From Algoriphagus sanaruensis (lineage in GTDB: Bacteria > Bacteroidota > Bacteroidia > Cytophagales > Cyclobacteriaceae): a stretch of 64,000 nt of DNA. The translations under genes were made by a program, and so were the position numbers. The notes under the pieces are model-generated. The model saw nothing but the letters and a program-made list of their open reading frames with translations, did no database searches and was not told the origin of the DNA. The stretch is from positions 3,600,501-3,664,500 of the forward strand of contig NZ_CP012836.1 in assembly GCF_001593605.1 (NCBI RefSeq), written 5' to 3'. This document shows positions 10,590-20,158 of the stretch, one piece after another (within the stretch, counting starts at the first letter, position 1; each line of letters begins with the position of its first letter).

Positions 10590-11348
10590 TCAATAGGCCA
10601 ACCATCCTCCATCTGCTACTACTACTTCCCCATTGACGAATGAGGAATCGTCTGATGCAAGGAACAAAGCGACTTTCGCAATTTCCTCCGACTCACCCAT
10701 CCGAGGCATGGAACCCGCTCCGCTACTGCAGAGAGCTGCCCCCTCTTGATCTGGTTTTGCATCCCGCATAATATTCGTATTGACTCCCCCAGGAGCAATG
10801 ACATTGCATCGGATTCCTTTTTTGGCATACATGAAGCCGATATTTTTACTCATTCCCACCAGGGCATGCTTGGAAGTCGTGTAGGCTAATCCAGCTCTTG
10901 CACCAGAAACCCCTCCAACCGATGAGATATTTATAATCACTCCCTTTCCCTGTTGGACCATCTGAGTAATTGCCAAGCGACTGGCATAAAAGGGGCCGTT
11001 GACATTAACCGCCATAATTTTCTCCCAGAGCTTGTCTGTGACTTTTTCCAAAGGCATAAAATCATCCATGATACCTGCATTGTTCACTAGAATATCCAGC
11101 GATCCAAATTCGTGAATGGCAGCATGCACCATTTTTTTCACTTGATCTTCATCGGAAACATCACACTTTAAGCCCAAGGCATGACCACCCGAATGACGAA
11201 TCTGATCCGCCACTTCCTCCGCATCCGCTGCTATCAAATCTGCCACAATTACCTTAGCGCCTTCTTGTGCAAAAAGAACTGCAATAGCCTTCCCCATTCC
11301 AGAGGCAGCGCCAGTGACAACAGCCACTTTATTTTCTAGCTTTTTCAT
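10590..11348 (-). CDS. Classical short-chain dehydrogenase/reductase
   Basis: A 252-residue cytosolic NAD(P)-dependent oxidoreductase. The start is set at MKKLENKVAVVTG because the cofactor motif follows directly, as in the family; the upstream in-frame ATG would add nine atypical residues. Motifs: TGAASGMGKA (dinucleotide loop), NNAG, catalytic Ser in NISSVGGVSG with Tyr and Lys in AYTTSK, and the C-terminal GEVVVADGGW typical of FabG-like members. The substrate is unknown. The neighbour on the same strand, PEP synthase, is 121 bp upstream with no visible terminator, but a functional link is not evident. Confidence 0.9.
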   Translation of the reverse strand: MKKLENKVAVVTGAASGMGKAIAVLFAQEGAKVIVADLIAADAEEVADQIRHSGGHALGLKCDVSDEDQVKKMVHAAIHEFGSLDILVNNAGIMDDFMPLEKVTDKLWEKIMAVNVNGPFYASRLAITQMVQQGKGVIINISSVGGVSGARAGLAYTTSKHALVGMSKNIGFMYAKKGIRCNVIAPGGVNTNIMRDAKPDQEGAALCSSGAGSMPRMGESEEIAKVALFLASDDSSFVNGEVVVADGGWLAY

Positions 11349-11469
11349 ATAAAATTCATTTTGATTGATTACCAATTATTTAAACACCATACATTATTCT
11401 ATATCACTCAAAATCCGGGTTATTAATCTTACCCATACCTCCCACTGGATACTGCTAACTGAATTCTGA

Positions 11470-13857
11470 TTACTCCCTCTCAGCTTCCACCATATTTTGG
11501 ATTCCTTGGAGGAGGGCATCCGCATTGAAGGAGATACTATCTATTCCCTGAGCGATCAGAAATTTGGCAAACTCCGGCCGGTCACTTGGGGCTTGTCCGC
11601 ATAGGCCGATTTTTTTTCCTTTTGCCTTGGCCACTCGAATGACTTCTGAAATCATCCATTTCACGGAGGGATTATTTTCGTCAAACAACTCTCCGAGAAC
11701 CTCAGAATCTCGATCCACTCCAAGAGTGAGTTGGGTTAAATCATTGGAACCAATGGAAAACCCATCAAAAATTTCAGCAAACTCCATGGCTTGAATCACA
11801 TTGGATGGAATCTCTGCCATCACATAGATTTCTAATCCGTTATCGCCTTGAATTAGCCCCAAGGACCGCATCAACTCCAAGACTTTTTTCCCTTCTTGAG
11901 GGGTACGGCAAAATGGAATCATCAATTTCAAATTGGTTAACCCCATTGATTCACGAACCCGCTTGACTGCCTCACATTCCAAGGTAAATCCTTCCTGATA
12001 GCGTTCATGAGTATATCGAGATGCTCCTCGAAATCCCAGCATGGGATTTTCTTCTTGCTCTTCAAATTGGCTTCCGCCAATCAAATGCGCATATTCATTG
12101 GATTTGAAATCGCTCATCCTTAGAATGACTTCTTTAGGATAAAAAGCCGCAGCAATGGTAGCGACCGACTGACTTAGCTTGTCTATGAAGTATTCTTTTT
12201 TATCCGAATATCCTTGACATAACTCCTCGATTTGAGTCCTATCTTCTTGATTTTCCAGCTGATCAAAATGAACCAACGCCATAGGATGGATGCGGATCGT
12301 TTTGGTAATCACAAATTCCATTCGCATCAAACCCACCCCCTGATTGGGAAAAAAGGAGAGCCCAAAGGCTTTCTCAGGATCTGCCAAAATGAACATGGGT
12401 TTTGTTTTTGGCAAACTCATTCCTCTGAAATTATGCTGCATTTCAGTCCAATGGAGTTGGCCGGAATAGACTTTGCCGATTTTTCCAGAGGCATTATCAA
12501 TGGTCACCCAATCCCCTGTCTGAAGCTTTTCCAGCGCATTTTCCGCACCTACAATGGCCAAAGCTCCCACTTCACGAGCGACGATTGCGGCATGGCTAGT
12601 TCGTCCACCTTTCGTAGTGATAATTGCGGCGGCTTTTTTCATGACCGGATCCCAATCGGGATTGGTGATTTCGGTAAGTAAAATTTCTCCTTCCTTCAAC
12701 AAATCGGATTCATCAGCTGACTCCAGGACTTTTATCTGACCAGAGGTAATTCCATTTCCGATAGCATAGCCGGAAGTAAGCAATTCACTGGATTCAGTTA
12801 ATGAATACTCAGTAACCAAATAGGGGTCTTTATCGGCATGGATCGTTTCAGGTCTTGCCTGCACAATGTAAAGTTGTCCGTCATTTCCATCTTTGGCCCA
12901 TTCGATATCCATAGGCATTTGATAATGGCTTTCGATCGCCAATGCCCAACGACCCAAAACTTCGATTTCATCATCTGCTAAAACCAACTGTCTTTGAAGT
13001 TCTGGCGTAGTATCCAAATTGACTACGCCACCTGATTTGGCATTCACCATGGTTTTGGACTTGGAACCCGCTTTTTTGGATAAAATGGCCCTATTTCTCT
13101 TTTCCAATGCAGGTTTAAAGACCATAAATTCATCCGGAATTACCGCTCCTTGGACGATATTTTCACCTAATCCCCAACAACCGGTAATCAAAATCGCATT
13201 CTGAAATCCGGTTTCGGGTTCGATGGTGAATATCACTCCACTACTGCCCAAATCTGCCCGAACCATTCGCTGAACACCTACCGAGAGGGCAATTTCAAGC
13301 TGATCAAAACCCTTGTCAAAGCGGTATTTAATCGCCCGGGCATTGTACAAGGAGGCAAAACAGGAAATCACTTTTTTCAGCAATTCCTCATCCCCTTTGA
13401 TATTCAAAAAAGACTCGTGCTGACCTGCAAAACTAGCTCCGGGAAGATCCTCCGCGGTGGCACTGCTACGAACCGCCACTTCCAGGTCTCGATCACTTTG
13501 CCCACTCAATTCCCGATAACTTTCGATTATTACATCTGCCAAACCCTTCGGCATTGAAGCTTCTAGAATCATGGTTTTAAGTTCAGCTGAAACTTGCCGG
13601 AGGTTAGTAAAACCCTTTCGATCCAGCTTTTCCAAGGAGCTTGCAATCTCTTCCACAAGATTATTTTCCTGAAGGAAAAATCGATAGGCCTCAGCGGTGA
13701 TCGCAAAGCCATCTGGAATTCGAATTCCCAATGGCAGAAGGGTTTGAAACATTTCTCCCAAGGAGGCATTTTTCCCGCCGACCTTTCCCACATCGGCTAT
13801 TCCCAGCATAGAAAAAGGGATGATCCATTCGTTCATCAGATCTGGAGTTTGGTTCAT
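11470..13857 (-). CDS. ppsA: Phosphoenolpyruvate synthase
   Basis: A 795-residue cytosolic enzyme, the usual length, that converts pyruvate and ATP to phosphoenolpyruvate, AMP and phosphate for gluconeogenesis. Order of domains: N-terminal ATP-grasp nucleotide-binding domain (VGGKNASLGEM, AVRSSATAEDLPGASFAGQ, ending with IVQARPET), the swivelling phosphohistidine domain with catalytic His422 in GGRTSHAA, and the C-terminal PEP-binding barrel with GFSIGSNDLTQLTLGVDRDS and the catalytic Cys of GLCGQAPSD. It is divergent from the DUF2911 gene across a 128-bp gap that must hold both promoters. No odd feature was seen. Confidence 0.96.
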   Translation of the reverse strand: MNQTPDLMNEWIIPFSMLGIADVGKVGGKNASLGEMFQTLLPLGIRIPDGFAITAEAYRFFLQENNLVEEIASSLEKLDRKGFTNLRQVSAELKTMILEASMPKGLADVIIESYRELSGQSDRDLEVAVRSSATAEDLPGASFAGQHESFLNIKGDEELLKKVISCFASLYNARAIKYRFDKGFDQLEIALSVGVQRMVRADLGSSGVIFTIEPETGFQNAILITGCWGLGENIVQGAVIPDEFMVFKPALEKRNRAILSKKAGSKSKTMVNAKSGGVVNLDTTPELQRQLVLADDEIEVLGRWALAIESHYQMPMDIEWAKDGNDGQLYIVQARPETIHADKDPYLVTEYSLTESSELLTSGYAIGNGITSGQIKVLESADESDLLKEGEILLTEITNPDWDPVMKKAAAIITTKGGRTSHAAIVAREVGALAIVGAENALEKLQTGDWVTIDNASGKIGKVYSGQLHWTEMQHNFRGMSLPKTKPMFILADPEKAFGLSFFPNQGVGLMRMEFVITKTIRIHPMALVHFDQLENQEDRTQIEELCQGYSDKKEYFIDKLSQSVATIAAAFYPKEVILRMSDFKSNEYAHLIGGSQFEEQEENPMLGFRGASRYTHERYQEGFTLECEAVKRVRESMGLTNLKLMIPFCRTPQEGKKVLELMRSLGLIQGDNGLEIYVMAEIPSNVIQAMEFAEIFDGFSIGSNDLTQLTLGVDRDSEVLGELFDENNPSVKWMISEVIRVAKAKGKKIGLCGQAPSDRPEFAKFLIAQGIDSISFNADALLQGIQNMVEAERE

Positions 13858-13985
13858 TTAAACCTATCCATAAGTCCAAAGAAATACCCTGATAAAAGTC
13901 AGTTCGATGGGTATTTTTTAAGTTTCGAACAAGCGCCTGATTTTTTTGTTAGCTTCACAAAGCAAAACCCAAATCCAACAAAAAC

Positions 13986-14582
13986 ATGAAAAATTACAAG
14001 TCATTTTTGCTTGCTGCGGCGCTAGTATTGACCTCAACTTTTGCAGCATTTGCACAACTTCAACAGCCTGCCATGAGTCCAGCGGCACATGTATCTCAGG
14101 TCGTTGGTTTTACCAAAATCAGCATCGATTACTCCTCCCCTGCAGTCAAAGGCAGAAAGGTTTTCGGAGAATTGGTGAAGTTTGGTGAAACTTGGAGAGC
14201 TGGAGCAAATTCTCAAACTATCATCGAATTCAGCACAGGCGTGAATGTAGGAGGTAAAAACCTTCCCGCTGGCAAATACTCCATTTTTGTGACTCCTGCA
14301 GCTAGTGGCGAATGGACAATTCATTTGAATAAAAAAGCTGAGAGCGTCTATGCTTATATGAAAGACGGTAAGATCGACGAAGCAGCATTGGCAGCAGACG
14401 ACGTGGTAGCTGTAAAAGCAAGCCCCGCTTCCATCGGAGCTACCGAGCGTTTGCAATACATGATTTCTGCAGAAAATAACAAAGTTGCCAAAGTAACCCT
14501 AGCTTGGGAAACTACAGCGGTATCCTTTATGGTAGACACTCAAGTTGACCAAAAAATGGAGCAATTTAAAGCTCAGTTTTAA
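13986..14582 (+). CDS. DUF2911 exported protein
   Basis: A 198-residue protein with a clear signal peptide (cleaved after AAFAQ). The mature part carries the DUF2911 (PF11138) signature: QPAMSPAA near the N-terminus, IDYSSPAVKGRKVFG, GETWRAGANSQT and LPAGKYSIFVTP. The family is common in Bacteroidota and has no established function; it is probably periplasmic or surface exposed. Monocistronic, with its own strong terminator 30 bp after the stop. Confidence 0.93.
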   Translation: MKNYKSFLLAAALVLTSTFAAFAQLQQPAMSPAAHVSQVVGFTKISIDYSSPAVKGRKVFGELVKFGETWRAGANSQTIIEFSTGVNVGGKNLPAGKYSIFVTPAASGEWTIHLNKKAESVYAYMKDGKIDEAALAADDVVAVKASPASIGATERLQYMISAENNKVAKVTLAWETTAVSFMVDTQVDQKMEQFKAQF

Positions 14583-14610
14583 TTCAACTTACTGAATTAC
14601 CCGTTTCATT

Positions 14611-14645
14611 AAACCTGTCAGATTGCAGAAATCTGACAGGTTTTT
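14611..14645 (+). terminator. Intrinsic terminator after DUF2911 gene
   Basis: AAACCTGTCAGAT (14611-14623) pairs perfectly with ATCTGACAGGTTT (14631-14643), 7-base loop, T-run at 14641-14645. Confidence 0.9.
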
Positions 14646-14708
14646 CATTTTTAAATCCATGGATAGCTGTAAATCTTTAAATTTCGAAAACTCAAGATTT
14701 CCTGACTC

Positions 14709-15554
14709 ATGAATTCCCCTCTGATTTCTCCTTCTGAATTAAAACTCAAATTAGATCATCCCAACCTCCTGCTTTTGGACGCACGATATAGTCCCAACCC
14801 TCGACAGACCTATGAAAAAGGGCATTTGGCTGGGGCAATTTTCGTGGACCCCAATGAGGATTTGGCGGACATCAAGGAAAACTTTGCAGAAGGAGGCCGG
14901 CATCCCTTACCTGAAGTATCTGACTTTTGCGAAACCCTTGGTCGATTGGGAATAAATCCTGAAAGTCACTTGGTCATCTACGACGATCAAAATGGGGCAA
15001 ATGCAGCGGCACGAATGTGGTGGATGCTTCGTGCCTTAGGTCATCAGAAAGTACAGGTTTTGGAAGGAGGATATCAGGCAGCACTTGCAGCTGGATTTTC
15101 GGTTTCTAAAGATTCTCCTACTCTCACCCCCACTTCTGCATATCCTGCATCTGAATGGACATTGGGAATTGCAAGCATGGATGATGTCGAGGCAGTAGCG
15201 CAGGACAAAAATTATCTCGTGATTGACGTTCGGTCAGCCGAGCGGTATCGGGGCGATCATGAACCTATTGATTTGATAGCAGGACATATCCCCGGCGCGG
15301 AAAATATGCCCCTGACCGACAATATGGATGCCTCAGGTCGATTTCATTCTCCAGAGCAAATCAGGGAACGATACCTTCCTCTTTTCGGAGAAATGGACAA
15401 CGAGCACATCATCGTGCATTGTGGATCAGGAGTATCCGCTTGCCATACCCTTCTGGCGCTTGATTATGCTGGATTGGGAATTCCAACCCTTTATGTGGGT
15501 TCTTGGAGTGAATGGAGTCGAAATGACAAACCTATCGGAAAAACCCTTGGCTAA
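14709..15554 (+). CDS. Two-domain rhodanese-type sulfurtransferase (3-mercaptopyruvate/thiosulfate)
   Basis: A 281-residue cytosolic enzyme with tandem rhodanese domains. The N-terminal domain (about 5-130) is inactive and structural; the C-terminal domain (about 155-278) carries the persulfide-forming Cys238 in HCGSGVSACH. The CGSGV loop resembles 3-mercaptopyruvate sulfurtransferases (SseA) more than thiosulfate rhodaneses with CRKGVT. Linker motifs DARYSPNPRQTYEKGHLAGA and DVRSAERYRG are standard. The hemolysin III-like gene begins 5 bp after the stop, so the two are probably co-transcribed, although no functional link is known. Confidence 0.92.
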   Translation: MNSPLISPSELKLKLDHPNLLLLDARYSPNPRQTYEKGHLAGAIFVDPNEDLADIKENFAEGGRHPLPEVSDFCETLGRLGINPESHLVIYDDQNGANAAARMWWMLRALGHQKVQVLEGGYQAALAAGFSVSKDSPTLTPTSAYPASEWTLGIASMDDVEAVAQDKNYLVIDVRSAERYRGDHEPIDLIAGHIPGAENMPLTDNMDASGRFHSPEQIRERYLPLFGEMDNEHIIVHCGSGVSACHTLLALDYAGLGIPTLYVGSWSEWSRNDKPIGKTLG

Positions 15555-15559
15555 CCGAA

Positions 15560-16204
15560 ATGGCCCAATCAATCCAAAAAAGAATTCAAACCCCTCAGGA
15601 AGAATATTTCAATGCTCTTTCTCATGGAATAGGTTTGGCCTTGGCTTGTATCAGTCTTCCATTCATCATTTTGAAAAGTTTGGAGTCAAACCAGCCCTTT
15701 AGCTGGGTGGGCGCTTTGCTTTTTTGTTTGGGTACCTTAATGGTCTATGGCTTTTCGACGGCATACCATGCGACAACAGCACCCCAAAAGAAAGCCCGTC
15801 TGCAGATTATGGATCATGTCTCGATTTATTTTCTGATCGCGGGGTCATACACCCCGATGATTCTAGCGATCCTACCTTTGGAATCAGCCCTTATTTTTCT
15901 GTCCGTGATTTGGGGATCAGTTATGGTAGGCACCTTTTTCAAAGTCTTTTTCACTGGAAAATTTAAAACGCTATCCGTCATCATTTACCTCACCATGGGC
16001 TGGCTAGCCGTATTTTTTTTTAATGATTTGGTTGAAAAAATCTCCTGGGACACCCTGACTTGGATTGGCTTGGGAGGACTGAGTTACACGGTCGGAGTGT
16101 ACTTTTATGTAAAGAGCGAAAAGCTTTACTATCACGCCATTTGGCATCTTTTCGTGTTGGCAGGAACGGCAGCGCATTATGTCGCAGTCTATCAATTGGT
16201 TTGA
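15560..16204 (+). CDS. Hemolysin III family (PAQR-like) membrane protein
   Basis: A 214-residue inner-membrane protein with seven predicted hydrophobic helices. Family marks are EYFNALSHGIG at the N-terminus, STAYHATTAPQKKARLQIMDH, LIAGSYTP and the C-terminal YHAIWHLFVLAGTAAHY, which supply the conserved Ser, His and Asp residues that bind a metal in PAQR homologues. The hemolysin name is historical; bacterial members are thought to act in membrane lipid homeostasis. It follows the sulfurtransferase gene closely and is followed by a 202-bp gap with no convincing T-tailed terminator. Confidence 0.92.
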   Translation: MAQSIQKRIQTPQEEYFNALSHGIGLALACISLPFIILKSLESNQPFSWVGALLFCLGTLMVYGFSTAYHATTAPQKKARLQIMDHVSIYFLIAGSYTPMILAILPLESALIFLSVIWGSVMVGTFFKVFFTGKFKTLSVIIYLTMGWLAVFFFNDLVEKISWDTLTWIGLGGLSYTVGVYFYVKSEKLYYHAIWHLFVLAGTAAHYVAVYQLV

Positions 16205-16406
16205 GCTTTTGGTTAGGCTCACAAAAATCCCCTACCCTTTGAAGGGGTAATAGACTGAATTTTAAACTCAATCCTAATTTTCCAAATCCATCATTCGAGA
16301 TTGATAAACCTCTTAGTTGAAAAAAATCTTCAGCCCTCCGTTTATCAAAATTTCGTCAAGGGAAACCCAGCATTTTTTATCTTGAAACTAACCCAAATAC
16401 CTCAAG

Positions 16407-17510
16407 ATGAGCGCACTTTCTTCCCATTCGACCCAACGTCTGGTTTCGCTGGATGTCTATCGCGGACTGACGATGTTTTTGCTGGTAGCAGAAGCCGCCT
16501 TAGTTTATGATGGTCTTTTGGAGCTATTTCCAGAAGGTCATGGATTGCATCCAATTTTTATTCAATTCACTCACCATGAATGGAACGGACTCCGATTTTG
16601 GGATTTGATCCAGCCTTTTTTCATGTTTATCGTGGGTGTGGCGATGCCTTTTTCCTTGAATAAAAGACTTACACTTTCGGAAGACCGAAGCAAGGTCACC
16701 GTGCATATTTTAAAACGCTGTTTGATTCTATTCCTATTCGGAACAGGACTTCACTGTGTCTATTCAGGAAAAATGGTCTTCGAACTCTGGAATGTATTGA
16801 CTCAGCTTTCTTTCACCATTTTAGTTACTTACTTCCTCCTGACCAAAAGCTGGAAAGTGCAGTTGAGCGTTTCATTAGGCCTTTTGGTACTTACAGAAAT
16901 CCTTTATCGAACCTATAACCCCGAGGTTCCTTTTGAGCACGGCACCAACTTTGGCAACTATACCGACCAAATCTTAATGGGCAAAATCAACCGGGGTGGC
17001 TGGGTAGCCATCAATGCTATCCCGACTGTTGCCCATACGATTTGGGGAGCGATTTGTGGGAATCTGCTCCTTTCCTCAAAATCGAGTCAGGATAAAATCA
17101 GGGTGTTTTTAATAGCAGGATTAGTCGGCTTGGTGGTCGGTTACGGACTGGATATCGCAGGCATCACACCTATCCTCAAACGAATCAGCACGGTTTCTTT
17201 TGTCTTTGCCTCTGGCGGATGGGCCTTGGTCGCTTTGGCCTTTTTCTACTGGTGGGTAGATGTAAAGAATCGAAGAAAAGGCATTTTCCCGTTTTTGATC
17301 GTGGGAATGAATTCAATTTTCATCTACCTGTTTGCCGAAATGCTGGGAAGATGGATGAATAAGACGGTGGGGATTTTCACCGGAGGGATCTTTGGATGGA
17401 TGGGATTAGGAGAGCACGGATTATTCCTGATGGCTTCTCTCGGAGCCTTGGCTGCAATGTGGGGACTCTGTTATTTCCTGTATAGAAAGGGAATTTTCTT
17501 TAGGATTTAG
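16407..17510 (+). CDS. NagX/HGSNAT-like membrane acyltransferase (DUF5009 type)
   Basis: A 367-residue integral membrane protein with about ten hydrophobic segments. The N-terminus RLVSLDVYRGLTMFLLV, then FTHHEWNGLRFWDLIQPF and FMFIVGVAMPFSLNKR, are the standard marks of the heparan-alpha-glucosaminide N-acetyltransferase-like group (NagX, DUF5009/DUF1624). The conserved His in the THHEW stretch is the likely acyl-accepting residue. In Bacteroidota this family often accompanies amino-sugar or glycan use. Here it sits alone, with a leftward lipoprotein gene converging on it. Confidence 0.85.
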   Translation: MSALSSHSTQRLVSLDVYRGLTMFLLVAEAALVYDGLLELFPEGHGLHPIFIQFTHHEWNGLRFWDLIQPFFMFIVGVAMPFSLNKRLTLSEDRSKVTVHILKRCLILFLFGTGLHCVYSGKMVFELWNVLTQLSFTILVTYFLLTKSWKVQLSVSLGLLVLTEILYRTYNPEVPFEHGTNFGNYTDQILMGKINRGGWVAINAIPTVAHTIWGAICGNLLLSSKSSQDKIRVFLIAGLVGLVVGYGLDIAGITPILKRISTVSFVFASGGWALVALAFFYWWVDVKNRRKGIFPFLIVGMNSIFIYLFAEMLGRWMNKTVGIFTGGIFGWMGLGEHGLFLMASLGALAAMWGLCYFLYRKGIFFRI

Positions 17511-17528
17511 CGAATTGAGATTCCAAGG

Positions 17529-17600
17529 TTCGTTTGAAAAAATGTAGTCTCCACACTTTTTCAAATGAAAAAATGCAAAACCAAACACTTTTTCAAACGA
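17529..17600. repeat. Three copies of an ACACTTTTTCAAAYGA word
   Basis: Copies at 17553-17568 and 17585-17600 are direct; a third at 17529-17545 is inverted (TTCGTTTGAAAAAATGT). The middle copy is itself nearly palindromic. The outer two can form a hairpin. No gene lies here. Confidence 0.6.
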
Positions 17601-17608
17601 ATAATTGT

Positions 17609-17647
17609 AAAAACAAACCCTCCAAGGGATCAAAACCCTTGGAGGGT
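17609..17647 (-). terminator. Terminator of the iminopeptidase-like gene
   Basis: ACCCTCCAAGGG (17617-17628) pairs perfectly with CCCTTGGAGGGT (17636-17647). On the minus strand the stem is followed by TTTGTTTTT, placing it just after the stop of the leftward lipoprotein gene. Confidence 0.85.
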
Positions 17648-17654
17648 GGAAGCC

Positions 17655-18680
17655 TTACTTTCCAAAACTTCCTGAATCCACATCTTTGATAAACTGGATC
17701 ACACCCGGGAAAAAATGCTCCGGATCATCGTATTGGCTCAAATGACTCCCATTGGGGCAAAGTAAAAATCGGCCATTGACAACTTGCTTAGACATCCATT
17801 CCATGTGTTTGGGATCCATGGTGTCGTGGGTAGCACCGACGACCAAGGTAGGAACCGTGATATTATTAAGTTGATTTTTGACATCCCAGCCTTTCAAACT
17901 TGCACCCGGTGTAATACCGAATTCACTATATCCTTGCATAAAAACATATACGTTGGGATTGACCTGTCCCATCATGCGGTTGATCTCCTCCGGCCATTCC
18001 CCAGGAGGTCTACGAAGGACATGCTGCGGATAGTGATGCTCTCCGAGCAATTCCATGTAGCGGGGATTTTCGAAGTCATTGTTCTTTTCGATTTCCATCA
18101 GTTCGGCAAACACAGTCGGCGGCATCTGAGGCCCTAGGACTTCCTTGGCATAGTTCTCATAGTCATCCAAGCTCGCCATCATGTTGGAAATGATCAGTCC
18201 TTTAAGCTTGTCCTGATGCTTGAAGGCATATTCCATCCCGAGCATTCCACCCCAGGATTGCCCGTAGAGATAAAAGTTATCCTTGTTCAGTCCCAAGGCA
18301 ATCCTTACCTGCTCCACTTCATCCACAAATCGCTCGATCGTCCACAGCGTGGAATCATCAGGCTGATCCGAATGGGCCGAGCCCAACTGATCATACCAGA
18401 TAAACTCGATGTTTTCCTGAGGAAGATAATCGGTAAAGTTGCTGTATTGCTCATGCGTCATCCCCGGTCCGCCATGAAGCAGGAGTACTTTCATCGTCGG
18501 ATTGTCCCCTACCCGCTTGGTCCAAACCTTAAATTCACCCTTTGGAGTCTGGATAGGAATTATCTGGATTCCCTCCTCCAGAATTCCAGCTATTGAATCT
18601 GACTGAACTTCTTCTTTTTGGGATTGGCAGGAATAAAGGAAGATTGCTGCTGAAAGAAGTAGAAACCAACGATTTTTCAT
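17655..18680 (-). CDS. Proline iminopeptidase-like alpha/beta hydrolase lipoprotein
   Basis: A 341-residue S33-family serine hydrolase. The N-terminus ends in a lipobox (FLYSC, Cys at about 18), so it is membrane-anchored rather than cytosolic like classic Pip. Motifs are LLHGGPGMTHEQY (oxyanion loop), the nucleophile elbow GQSWGGMLGMEYA, the acid in VVGATHDTMDP and the His in PNGSHLSQYDDPEHF, a complete triad. The family removes N-terminal proline from peptides, but related enzymes hydrolyse other amides or esters. Monocistronic, with its own terminator. Confidence 0.88.
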   Translation of the reverse strand: MKNRWFLLLSAAIFLYSCQSQKEEVQSDSIAGILEEGIQIIPIQTPKGEFKVWTKRVGDNPTMKVLLLHGGPGMTHEQYSNFTDYLPQENIEFIWYDQLGSAHSDQPDDSTLWTIERFVDEVEQVRIALGLNKDNFYLYGQSWGGMLGMEYAFKHQDKLKGLIISNMMASLDDYENYAKEVLGPQMPPTVFAELMEIEKNNDFENPRYMELLGEHHYPQHVLRRPPGEWPEEINRMMGQVNPNVYVFMQGYSEFGITPGASLKGWDVKNQLNNITVPTLVVGATHDTMDPKHMEWMSKQVVNGRFLLCPNGSHLSQYDDPEHFFPGVIQFIKDVDSGSFGK

Positions 18681-18790
18681 GGTTGATGGGATTTGTTTCT
18701 GAACAAGTTAAAAGAAAATTCAGATTCAAACTGACACCTACTTTGAGAGATTCGGATAAGTATGGGTAAAAAACAGAGAGTGATAAAACA

Positions 18791-18817
18791 AAAACTCCAA
18801 GTCTTTCGACTTGGAGC
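18791..18817 (-). terminator. Terminator of the region 3 leftward gene set
   Basis: CTCCAAGTC (18795-18803) pairs with GACTTGGAG (18808-18816); on the minus strand four T and TGTTTT follow. It lies 24 bp past the stop of the Gfo/Idh/MocA gene. Confidence 0.85.
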
Positions 18818-18840
18818 TTTTAGACTTCTGACTTTATAAT

Positions 18841-20007
18841 TCAGACTTTTTCAACCCACTCTACGCCAGTATCTTTCCAAGCCCGGTCTCGTGCAGAATC
18901 CAAGACGGCTTCACATACTTTTTGGGTTTCAAATGCATCCCGGAACGTCGGATGACAAGGCTCCCCTGACTGAAGACTGTAGAAGAAGTCGGCTACCTGA
19001 TGGATAAAGGAATGCTCATATCCAATCGAAGTTCCCGGAATCCACCAGCGATTCATATACGGATGATCCCCGTCCGTAATATGAATCGACCTCCAGCCTC
19101 GTACCTTACCTTCGTCGCTGTGATCGAAGTATTCCAATCGATTCATATCATGCAAATCCCATCGGATCGAAGCATGCTCCCCGTTGATTTCTAAGGTATA
19201 AAGTGCCTTGTGTCCACGAGCATAGCGGGTAGCTTCAAAAAGCCCCAAAGACCCGTTCTCAAAATGGCAATGGAAAATACAGGCATCATCAATTCCTACC
19301 TTTTGCTTTTCTCCTGACCCTACATGAACTCGTTCTTTGACAAACGTTTCGGTCATGGCAGAGACATCTTTAATTCCCCCATTCAGCCACATGGCTGTAT
19401 CGATGCAATGAGCCAAAAGATCACCTGTCACACCAGATCCGGCAGAATCCACATCCAATCTCCAAAGCCCATCGCCTCCTTGAGGCAATTCAGGATTGAT
19501 CGTCCAGTCTTGAAGGAAATTAGCTCTGTAATGGAAAATCTTGCCCAACTTGCCCGAAGACACGATATTTTTTGCCAAGGTCACTGCTGGAATTCTACGG
19601 TAATTGTACCAAACGGTATTCTGAACTCCCGCTTCTTCCACAGCTTTTACCATGCCTTCCGCTTCAGCTACTGTTCGAGCTAATGGCTTCTCGCATAGGA
19701 TCATTTTTCCAGCTTTAGCCGCTGCAATGGCAATTTCAGCATGGGTATCATTGGGCGTACAAATATCTACTGCATCGATATCGTCCCGCTCTATGATTCG
19801 TCTCCAGTCCGTCTCATAGGAGGCATAACCCCATCGCTCCATAAAGGCCTTGGCATTAGCCTCTCTTCTCGAGCAACAAGCCTGCAATACTGGAACATAT
19901 TCATATTCGGGAAAAAAATCAGCCAGACGCTTGTAGCCATTAGTATGAATTCGGCCCATCAGTCCCGTACCGATCAGGCCCACTCGGATTTGTTTTTTAT
20001 TACTCAT
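18841..20007 (-). CDS. Gfo/Idh/MocA family sugar oxidoreductase
   Basis: A 388-residue cytosolic NAD(P)-dependent dehydrogenase. The start is placed at [15 protein letters not shown], because the 28 upstream in-frame residues are encoded by a low-complexity leader. The N-terminal Rossmann fold shows [12 protein letters not shown] and the family motif CEKPLART with the substrate-proximal Lys; the C-terminal domain is the usual alpha/beta sheet. Members oxidise or reduce sugar hydroxyls, often at C3 of glycosides or of inositols. It is the last gene of the leftward region 3 set with SusCD, a PF06439 protein and a TIM-barrel isomerase, which supports a role in 3-keto-sugar interconversion. The exact reaction is not deducible. 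Confidence 0.9.
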   Translation of the reverse strand: MSNKKQIRVGLIGTGLMGRIHTNGYKRLADFFPEYEYVPVLQACCSRREANAKAFMERWGYASYETDWRRIIERDDIDAVDICTPNDTHAEIAIAAAKAGKMILCEKPLARTVAEAEGMVKAVEEAGVQNTVWYNYRRIPAVTLAKNIVSSGKLGKIFHYRANFLQDWTINPELPQGGDGLWRLDVDSAGSGVTGDLLAHCIDTAMWLNGGIKDVSAMTETFVKERVHVGSGEKQKVGIDDACIFHCHFENGSLGLFEATRYARGHKALYTLEINGEHASIRWDLHDMNRLEYFDHSDEGKVRGWRSIHITDGDHPYMNRWWIPGTSIGYEHSFIHQVADFFYSLQSGEPCHPTFRDAFETQKVCEAVLDSARDRAWKDTGVEWVEKV

Positions 20008-20158
20008 GATTGAATGATTTAAAGATTGGGAAATTGAGTTGAAAGGTTGAAACGTGGTAAGGTTGTAAAGTTTTAGCTCCTCAAACGTCAACTTTCAAAA
20101 CTGACTTAAACTCTAACTTGAAGCTCGTAAATCGTATTTCGTAACTCGTAAATCAGCC
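20008..20158. repeat. Intergenic tract of degenerate short repeats
   Basis: The 5' leader of the oxidoreductase gene is built from drifting 8-9 bp words: GGTTGAAA/GGTTGTAAAG around 20040-20075, and CGTAAATC-type words at 20124-20154 (CTCGTAAATCGTATTTCG and so on). The 16-mer GTAAGGTTGTAAAGTT (20058-20073) recurs inverted at 59228-59243. Confidence 0.65.

Noticed and set aside
16233..16249. Terminator after the hemolysin III gene
   Set aside because: TACCCTT/AAGGGGTA is bulged, has a two-base loop and no T-run.
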